This document shows positions 58,814 through 64,000 of a stretch of DNA of 64,000 bases, in pieces; the stretch's first letter is position 1, and every line of letters starts with the position of its first letter. The DNA is from Comamonas antarctica (lineage in GTDB: Bacteria > Pseudomonadota > Gammaproteobacteria > Burkholderiales > Burkholderiaceae_C), in contig NZ_CP054840.1 of assembly GCF_013363755.1 (NCBI RefSeq), positions 448,001 to 512,000 on the forward strand, written 5' to 3'. The position numbers and the translations under genes are program-made. Under the pieces are notes generated by a model, which was not told the origin of the DNA, did not search any database, and saw nothing but the letters and a program-made list of their open reading frames with translations.

Positions 58814-60016
58814 ATGTCCGCCGCAGAATTCGACAAGCCCTCGCTCCTCCAACGCATCGTGCCGCTGTTTCGCGGCTTTGACGGGCCGTTGATCCTGCTG
58901 GTGCTGGTGCTGGCCTCGATCGGCCTCACCGCCATGTATTCTTCGGGCTTCGACCATGGCACGCGCTTTGTCGACCATGGCCGCAACATGCTGATCGCCG
59001 CGACGCTGATGTTCGTCGTCGCCCAGGTGCCGCCGCAGCACATCATGAAGGTGGCCGTGCCGCTGTACCTGCTGGGCGTGGCGCTGCTGATTGCGGTGGC
59101 GGTGTTCGGCATCACCAAGAAAGGCGCACAGCGCTGGGTCAACGTGGGGGTGGTGATCCAGCCCAGCGAACTGCTCAAGATCGCCACGCCGCTGATGCTG
59201 GCCTGGTGGTTCCAGCGCCGCGAAGGCCAGTTGCGGCGCGCCGATTTCGCCGTGGCCATGGCGCTGCTGCTGGTGCCCGTGGGCCTGATCATGAAGCAGC
59301 CCGACCTGGGGACCTCGCTGCTGGTCATGGCTGCGGGCTTGTCGGTGATCTTCTTTGCCGGACTGCCCTGGAAACTGGTGCTGCCGCCGGTGGTGCTGGG
59401 ACTGGTGGGCATCGTGCTGATCGTCTGGTTCGAGCCGCAGCTGTGCGCCGAGGGCGTGCGCTGGCCGGTGCTGCATGAGTACCAGCAGACGCGCGTCTGC
59501 ACGCTGCTCGACCCGACACGCGACCCGCTGGGCAAGGGTTTCCACATCCTGCAGGGCATGATCGCCATCGGCTCCGGCGGTGTCTGGGGCAAGGGCTTCA
59601 TGGCCGGCACGCAGACCCACCTCGAATTCATTCCCGAGCGCACCACCGACTTCATCTTCGCCGCGTATTCCGAGGAGTTCGGCCTGCTGGGCAACCTGCT
59701 GCTGATCGTCGCCTTCCTGTTCCTGGTCTGGCGCGGACTGGTCATTGCCATGCGCGCCCAGCAGCTGTTCGCGCGGCTGATGGCGGCGGCGGTGGCGATG
59801 ATTTTCTTCACCTATGCGTTCGTCAACATGGGCATGGTCAGCGGCATCCTGCCCGTCGTGGGCGTGCCGCTGCCCTTCGTCAGCTACGGCGGCACGGCGA
59901 TGGTCACGCTGGGGCTGGCGCTGGGCGTGCTGATGTCGGTGGGGCGCTCGCAGCGCCAGTTGCCGCAGGATGCTACGCTGAGCCGCAGCGCCCTGTCCGG
60001 CGTGCGCCTGGGCTGA
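58814..60016 (+). CDS. rodA: Rod-shape SEDS glycosyltransferase RodA
   Basis: A 400-residue polytopic inner-membrane glycosyltransferase that polymerises lipid II during cell elongation with a class B PBP (PBP2). Marks are ASIGLTAMYSSGFD, GAQRWVNVGVVIQPSELLK, MKQPDLGTSLLVM with the SEDS catalytic Asp, GSGGVWGKGFMAGTQTHLEFIPERTTDFIFA and LPFVSYGGTAMVTLG. Its partner gene mrdA is expected upstream in many bacteria but is absent here; a YqiA-like gene lies there instead, facing away. tldD follows 70 bases downstream. Confidence 0.94.
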   Translation: MSAAEFDKPSLLQRIVPLFRGFDGPLILLVLVLASIGLTAMYSSGFDHGTRFVDHGRNMLIAATLMFVVAQVPPQHIMKVAVPLYLLGVALLIAVAVFGITKKGAQRWVNVGVVIQPSELLKIATPLMLAWWFQRREGQLRRADFAVAMALLLVPVGLIMKQPDLGTSLLVMAAGLSVIFFAGLPWKLVLPPVVLGLVGIVLIVWFEPQLCAEGVRWPVLHEYQQTRVCTLLDPTRDPLGKGFHILQGMIAIGSGGVWGKGFMAGTQTHLEFIPERTTDFIFAAYSEEFGLLGNLLLIVAFLFLVWRGLVIAMRAQQLFARLMAAAVAMIFFTYAFVNMGMVSGILPVVGVPLPFVSYGGTAMVTLGLALGVLMSVGRSQRQLPQDATLSRSALSGVRLG

Positions 60017-60086
60017 GGGCCGCGGCCCGCGGGGATTTGCTGGCCCGCAGCGAAAGAGGGCATGGGGCGGTGCCTACAATGCACGC

Positions 60087-61547
60087 ATGATCTCCCGCGA
60101 ACCCACCATCGAACGCCTGGCCACGGCGCGCAGCCTGCTGCTCGAACCCTTCGGCCTGGATGAATCCCACCTTGCCCGCGCCCTGGCCGAGATCCGCTCG
60201 CACCAGGTCGACGACGCCGACCTGTACTTCCAGTACACCCGCGCCGAGGGCTGGAGCCTCGAGGAAGGCATCGTCAAGACCGGTTCCTTCAGCATCGACC
60301 AGGGCGTGGGCGTGCGCGCGGTCAGCGGCGAGAAGACGGCGTTTGCGTATTCCGACGATATTTCAGAAGCCTCGCTGCTGGACGCGGCGCGCACCGTGCG
60401 CAGCATCTCCAGCGCCGCGCAAAGCCGACGCGCCAAGCTCGTGCGCCCGAAGATCGCTTCGAGCCGCTCGCTGTATCCGGGCATCGACCCGATCGCCTCG
60501 CTCGACAGCACGGCCAAGGTCGAACTGCTGGGCCGCGTCGAGCAGCTCGGCCGCGCCAAGGACCCGCGCGTGGTGCAGGTCATGGCCGGCCTGGCCAGCG
60601 AATACGACGTGGTGCTGGTGGCGCGCGCCGACGGCACGCTGGCCGCCGATGTGCGCCCGCTGGTGCGCCTGTCGGTCACCGTCATTGCCGAGCACAAGGG
60701 CCGGCGCGAAGTCGGCTCGGCCGGCGGCGGCGGCCGCTTCGGCCTGGCGTATTTCAGCGAAGAGCAGATCAGCCAGTATGTCGACGAAGCCGTGAAGGCG
60801 GCTCTGGTCAACCTCGAGTCGCGGCCCGCGCCGGCCGGCGAGATGACCGTGGTGCTGGGCCCGGGCTGGCCCGGCGTGCTGTTCCACGAAGCCGTGGGCC
60901 ATGGCCTTGAAGGCGACTTCAATCGCAAGGGCTCGAGCGCGTTCAGCGGCCGCATCGGCCAGCGCGTGGCGGCCAAGGGCGTCACGGTGCTGGACGACGG
61001 CACCATTGCCGACCGCCGCGGCTCGCTCAATGTCGACGACGAAGGCTGCCCCAGCCAGCGCAATGTGCTGATCGAGGACGGCATCCTCAAGGGATATATC
61101 CAGGACTCGATGAACGCGCGGCTGATGGGCGTGGCGCCCACCGGCAACGGCCGGCGCGAAAGCTATGCGCACATTCCGATGCCGCGCATGACCAACACCT
61201 ACATGACCGGCGGCGACCGCGATCCCGCGGAAATCGTCGCCAGCATCAAGAAGGGCCTGTACGCCACCAACTTCGGTGGCGGCCAGGTCGACATCACCAG
61301 CGGCAAGTTCGTGTTCAGCGCGAGCGAGGCCTACTGGGTCGAGAACGGCAAGATCCTGTACCCGGTCAAGGGCGCCACCATCGTCGGCAGCGGCCCCGAG
61401 TCGCTCAAGAAGATCAGCATGATCGGCAACGACATGCGCCTGGACAGCGGTGTCGGCACCTGCGGCAAGGAAGGCCAGAGCGTGCCGGTGGGCGTGGGCC
61501 AGCCGACGCTGCGCATCGACGGCCTGACGGTGGGCGGCACGGCCTGA
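60087..61547 (+). CDS. tldD: Metalloprotease TldD
   Basis: A 486-residue cytoplasmic subunit of the TldD/TldE protease, which trims peptides such as microcin B17 precursors and CcdA. The zinc site is FHEAVGHGLEGD (HExxxH, near residue 272), with a further conserved stretch, GTIADRRGSLNVDDEG. The C-terminal part (MTNTYMTGGDRDPAEIVASIKKG) is normal. TldE is not in the window. It ends in its own terminator, 23 bases after the stop. Confidence 0.95.
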   Translation: MISREPTIERLATARSLLLEPFGLDESHLARALAEIRSHQVDDADLYFQYTRAEGWSLEEGIVKTGSFSIDQGVGVRAVSGEKTAFAYSDDISEASLLDAARTVRSISSAAQSRRAKLVRPKIASSRSLYPGIDPIASLDSTAKVELLGRVEQLGRAKDPRVVQVMAGLASEYDVVLVARADGTLAADVRPLVRLSVTVIAEHKGRREVGSAGGGGRFGLAYFSEEQISQYVDEAVKAALVNLESRPAPAGEMTVVLGPGWPGVLFHEAVGHGLEGDFNRKGSSAFSGRIGQRVAAKGVTVLDDGTIADRRGSLNVDDEGCPSQRNVLIEDGILKGYIQDSMNARLMGVAPTGNGRRESYAHIPMPRMTNTYMTGGDRDPAEIVASIKKGLYATNFGGGQVDITSGKFVFSASEAYWVENGKILYPVKGATIVGSGPESLKKISMIGNDMRLDSGVGTCGKEGQSVPVGVGQPTLRIDGLTVGGTA

Positions 61548-61569
61548 ACGTCTTTGGCACATCCAGTAG

Positions 61570-61596
61570 AAGAGGGCCGAGGCCCTCTTTTTTTTT
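61570..61596 (+). terminator. Intrinsic terminator after tldD
   Basis: AAGAGGGCC / GGCCCTCTT with a very tight centre, so the effective stem is AAGAGGG / CCCTCTT, followed by a long T-run. It separates tldD from the aroG region. Confidence 0.9.
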
Positions 61597-61827
61597 GCGT
61601 CCATCCACATGTTCGTCGCCTGTCCCGACCGCATTTCAGGCCAAAAATGCGATTTTTAATTTTCTGGATAAATGCCGAATTCAGTCTAAAAGACGACGTT
61701 AATCGCATGAAAATTGCGTTTAACTTGATGAATTGAGTATGAATGCAGGTTTATTGATTGTCTTGTGGTTTTGTTGCAACGCATGCGCGCATTGTGGTCC
61801 GATAGGGGTGTGCTACATTTTGTGCCT
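61597..61827 (+). promoter_or_regulatory. AT-rich control region upstream of the aroG leader
   Basis: This 231-base region is clearly AT-rich against a GC-rich background. It holds a palindrome AAAAAT-GCG-ATTTTT (61643-61657), an inverted repeat TTAATCGCA / TGCGTTTAA with a 7-base spacer (61699-61723) and, at its end, a promoter-like TTGTGG / TGcTACATT pair. The palindromes could be operator sites. The regulator is unknown. Confidence 0.55.
61792..61819 (+). promoter_or_regulatory. Likely aroG promoter with extended -10
   Basis: TTGTGG (61792-61797), a 16-base spacer, then TACATT (61814-61819) preceded by TGc. Transcription would begin at about 61826-61828, that is, at or just before the leader ATG. 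Confidence 0.5.
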
Positions 61828-61884
61828 ATGAATGCAGCACGCGCTTACTTTGCCTATTTTTGGTTCTCGGTCCCCGGCGGATGA
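61828..61884 (+). CDS. aroG leader peptide (18 residues, aromatic-rich)
   Basis: A short open frame MNAARAYFAYFWFSVPGG, ending in TGA. Six of seven residues from 7 to 13, apart from one Ala, are aromatic: Tyr, Phe, Tyr, Phe, Trp, Phe. That is far above chance, and the product has no other obvious use. It fits a control codon run of a ribosome-mediated attenuator: at low charged Tyr-, Phe- or Trp-tRNA a ribosome would stall there. The last codons (GTC CCC GGC GGA) contain CCCGGCGG, which is repeated in the terminator that follows. No Shine-Dalgarno lies at normal spacing. Translation may start at the mRNA 5' end. An in-frame GTG two codons earlier is possible. Confidence 0.75.
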   Translation: MNAARAYFAYFWFSVPGG

Positions 61885-61929
61885 GAGGCGAGCGCACAAG
61901 CACCCGAAACAAACCTCTGAAAACCGCCG
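61873..61929 (+). promoter_or_regulatory. Predicted antiterminator pairing of the aroG attenuator
   Basis: GGCGG at the end of the leader frame (61876-61880) can pair with CCGCC (61924-61928), the 5' arm of the terminator. AGAGG (61884-61888) can pair with CCTCT (61914-61918) to enclose it. This structure and the terminator exclude each other. A ribosome at the leader stop codon would cover 61876-61884 and so favour termination. A ribosome stalled earlier would leave the strand free and favour read-through. Confidence 0.6.
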
Positions 61930-61957
61930 AAGCTGAAAAGCCCGGCGGTTTTTTTTT
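61920..61957 (+). terminator. Attenuator terminator upstream of aroG
   Basis: A stem AAAACCGCC (61920-61928) / GGCGGTTTT (61944-61952), with a small inner GCT-GAAA-AGC hairpin and a run of nine T. It lies 45 bases before aroG and after the leader frame, so it would stop transcription before the gene. Confidence 0.9.
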
Positions 61958-62002
61958 GCCCCCCGATTCCCCAGCCTTCCACGCAATCCACGAAAGCCAA
62001 CG

Positions 62003-63163
62003 ATGACCGCTCCCAACGCTTCCAGCGATTCCTGGTATCGCAGCTCTGTGCACAAAACCGGCCAGACTGACGACGAACGTATCAAGGACATCACTGTGTT
62101 ACCCCCTCCAGAGCATCTCATCCGCTTCTTCCCGATCTGTGGAACCCCGGTGGAGGCATTGATCGCCAACACCCGGCAGACGATCCACAACATCATGGCG
62201 CGGGAAGACGACCGGCTGCTGGTGGTGATCGGCCCCTGCTCGATCCATGATCCGGCCGCGGCGCTGGAGTACGCACGCCGCCTGGCCGTGGTGCGCGAGC
62301 AGTACAAGGACACGCTGGAGATCGTGATGCGGGTGTACTTCGAGAAGCCGCGCACCACCGTGGGCTGGAAGGGCCTGATCAACGACCCTTACCTCGACCA
62401 GAGCTACCGCATCGACGAGGGCCTGCGCATCGCGCGCCAGTTGCTGATCGACATCAACCGCCTGGGCGTGCCGGCCGCCAGCGAGTTCCTCGACGTGATC
62501 TCGCCCCAGTACATTGCCGACCTGATCAGCTGGGGCGCGATCGGCGCGCGCACCACCGAAAGCCAGGTGCACCGCGAACTGGCTTCGGGCATCTCGGCGC
62601 CCATCGGCTTCAAGAACGGCACGGACGGCAACATCCGCATCGCGACCGACGCCATCCAGTCGGCGAGCCGCGGCCACCACTTCCTGTCGGTGCACAAGAA
62701 CGGCCAGGTGGCCATCGTCAATACCACCGGCAACCAGGACTGCCATGTGATCCTGCGCGGCGGCAAGACCCCCAACTACGACGCGGACAGCGTGGCCGCG
62801 GCCTGCGCCGACCTGCGCGCGGCGGGCCTGCCCGATACGCTGATGGTCGACTGCAGCCATGCCAACAGCTCCAAGCAGCACGAACGCCAGAAGGACGTGG
62901 CACGCGACATCGGCGCGCAGATCGCCGGCGGCTCGGACTCGATCTTCGGGCTGATGATCGAAAGCCACCTGCATGGCGGCGCGCAGAAGTTCACGCCGGG
63001 CAAGGACGAGGTGTGCGGTCTGAAGTACGGCCAGAGCATCACCGATGCCTGCATCGACTGGGACGATTCGGTGCAGACCCTGGCCGGCCTGTCGCAGGCC
63101 GTGCTGGCACGGCGCGCGCGCCAGGCAGCGCCCGCCGAAGCGGCGACGGCCGAGCTGGCCTGA
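62003..63163 (+). CDS. aroG: 3-deoxy-7-phosphoheptulonate synthase, class I (AroF/G/H type)
   Basis: A 386-residue cytoplasmic enzyme that joins phosphoenolpyruvate and erythrose 4-phosphate, the first step of the shikimate pathway. Marks are VIGPCSIHDP, YFEKPRTTVGWKGL with the metal/PEP site, GARTTESQVHRELASG, FKNGTDG, DCSHANSSKQ and VMIESHLHGG-like GLMIESHLHGGAQ. Which amino acid inhibits it cannot be told by eye. The ATG at 62003 gives a normal start for the family. It is about 35 residues longer than E. coli AroG. Upstream is the aromatic-rich leader and terminator. Confidence 0.95.
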   Translation: MTAPNASSDSWYRSSVHKTGQTDDERIKDITVLPPPEHLIRFFPICGTPVEALIANTRQTIHNIMAREDDRLLVVIGPCSIHDPAAALEYARRLAVVREQYKDTLEIVMRVYFEKPRTTVGWKGLINDPYLDQSYRIDEGLRIARQLLIDINRLGVPAASEFLDVISPQYIADLISWGAIGARTTESQVHRELASGISAPIGFKNGTDGNIRIATDAIQSASRGHHFLSVHKNGQVAIVNTTGNQDCHVILRGGKTPNYDADSVAAACADLRAAGLPDTLMVDCSHANSSKQHERQKDVARDIGAQIAGGSDSIFGLMIESHLHGGAQKFTPGKDEVCGLKYGQSITDACIDWDDSVQTLAGLSQAVLARRARQAAPAEAATAELA

Positions 63164-63172
63164 GGGCCGGGC

Positions 63173-63535
63173 TCAGTGCGGGCCGGAGCCTGAGCCCGCC
63201 GGGCCCGCGTTGAGGCGCTGGTCGATGCGCAGCAGCACGGCCAGCAGCGCGCTCACGTCGCGCGGCGCCAGGCGCGCGAATTCATGCTCGCCCAGCGCAT
63301 GGGTGTTGCAGTTGCCGGGCAAGGGGCGGCCCGCTTCGATCAAGGCGTGCAGCCGCGGCACGAACACCCACTGCAGCCACTGGTGGAATTCCAGCGTGTC
63401 ATACATGAAGGGCATGGTCGACGCCATGGCTTCGGCACTCGGCGGCGCCGCAGACCACAGGTCGAGCGCCTGCAGGTGCTCCTGCAGGACCTGGAGCTGC
63501 TCCCGGATTTCCGCGTGCTGGGCAGTGAGGGACAT
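63173..63535 (-). CDS. YqcC-like protein (DUF446)
   Basis: A 120-residue cytoplasmic protein with the family stretch STMPFMYDTLEFHQWLQWVFVPRLHALIEAGRPLPGNC, close to E. coli YqcC, which is encoded next to truC, a tRNA pseudouridine synthase gene. Its function is not established. It is convergent with aroG, with a 9-base gap between the stop codons and no T-run terminator visible between them. No truC gene is next to it in the window. Confidence 0.8.
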   Translation of the reverse strand: MSLTAQHAEIREQLQVLQEHLQALDLWSAAPPSAEAMASTMPFMYDTLEFHQWLQWVFVPRLHALIEAGRPLPGNCNTHALGEHEFARLAPRDVSALLAVLLRIDQRLNAGPAGSGSGPH

Positions 63536-63690
63536 GGGGATTGCCTGTGGTGAGAAAGGGAGGGCGATTTTAGCCAGCCCGCGCCGCCACTGCTCGCTGA
63601 CCCGCTGGCGCCCGCGTCGCGATTGTGTTTAAGCTGATGCATCCCGGTGCGCCGCGCCGCTTCTTCAGTTCCCGATCAAAGGTTTTTCCC

Positions 63691-64000
63691 ATGCACAGCG
63701 AAGTGACCGTGACCCTGGCCCCCGAACAGGAATTCCATGCCGATCTGCGCGGCGTCGAGCCGCTGGGCCACGAAGCCGCGCGCAAGTGGCTCGATGACCA
63801 GTTCATCGCGCTCGACTGCGAACCGCTGCGGCCCAGCGGCAAGGTGCTGCTGGCCGACAAGCTGCTCACGGTCGCACACGCCGCAGGCGCGCGGCGCCTG
63901 TCGGACCCCGACTGGCTGTTTGCCTATGCGCGCGCCGCCACCGGCGTCACGGCGCGGCCCGTGGTACGCGTGGATGTGCCGGGGATGACGGTCGGATATT
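63691..64000 (+). CDS. Unknown protein, 3' end outside window
   Basis: The first 103 codons of an open frame with no stop before the window edge. The start (MHSEVTVTLAPEQEFHADLRGVEPL) has no signal peptide. Later parts include EAARKWLDDQFIALDCEPL and GKVLLADKLLTVAHAAG. Codon use and third-position GC fit real genes here. I do not recognise the family. The gene lies 155 bases after the divergent YqcC-like start. Confidence 0.65.
   Translation, partial: MHSEVTVTLAPEQEFHADLRGVEPLGHEAARKWLDDQFIALDCEPLRPSGKVLLADKLLTVAHAAGARRLSDPDWLFAYARAATGVTARPVVRVDVPGMTVGY

Overview
The window looks like a chromosomal segment of a high-GC betaproteobacterium, most likely of the family Comamonadaceae (order Burkholderiales). 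The grounds are the gene order dapF-DUF484-xerC, cobW-dksA-STAS protein-hslVU and the division and cell wall (dcw) cluster, the one-cysteine (C-T-S-A) DksA zinc finger, the extended DksA and MurD proteins, and dispersed repeats with the core GAGCCTGTCGAA, which I associate with this group. Genus cannot be fixed by reading. I see no tRNA, 16S/23S rRNA, insertion sequence, prophage or CRISPR array. RNase P RNA is present.

Bases 1-13,300 carry an Atm1-like ABC exporter (cut by the left edge), a 2-hydroxyacid dehydrogenase, a TRAP dicarboxylate-type importer (dctQMP) facing a HypT-like LysR regulator, a glutamate/aspartate-type ABC importer (gltIJKL), pyrC, a DUF3025 protein and htpX. Bases 13,300-22,600 are mostly minus strand: a queuosine-precursor transporter, a large FAD-dependent protein, a second ABC exporter, cysK, a divergent rnpB gene, a pseudouridine-synthase-like protein without its catalytic aspartate, a Nudix/metallo-beta-lactamase fusion and a DoxX protein. 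Bases 22,900-32,300 are plus strand: a SYLF lipoprotein, dapF, DUF484, xerC, a His-rich CobW-type GTPase, dksA, a STAS-like protein and hslVU.

Bases 32,500-51,800 hold the whole dcw cluster: mraZ, rsmH, ftsL, ftsI, murE, murF, mraY, murD, ftsW, murG, murC, ddl, ftsQ, ftsA, ftsZ, then lpxC. From ftsL to ftsQ nine of ten junctions overlap by exactly four bases, which suggests tight translational coupling. Three 10-bp-spaced AGTG repeats before mraZ look like MraZ operator boxes. Together these genes make lipid II, flip and polymerise it at the septum, and assemble the FtsZ ring. lpxC adds the committed step of lipid A synthesis.

Bases 51,900-64,000 hold two tandem RcnB-like periplasmic proteins, a minus-strand operon (RNB ribonuclease, TonB-like protein, aroE, mtgA, ruvC), a YqiA-like esterase, rodA, tldD, aroG, a YqcC-like protein and an unknown gene cut by the right edge. 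The most interesting element is the aroG leader. An 18-codon open frame with two Tyr, three Phe and one Trp codon is followed by an intrinsic terminator. The end of that frame repeats the terminator's 3' arm. This has the layout of ribosome-mediated attenuation of the first step of aromatic amino acid synthesis.
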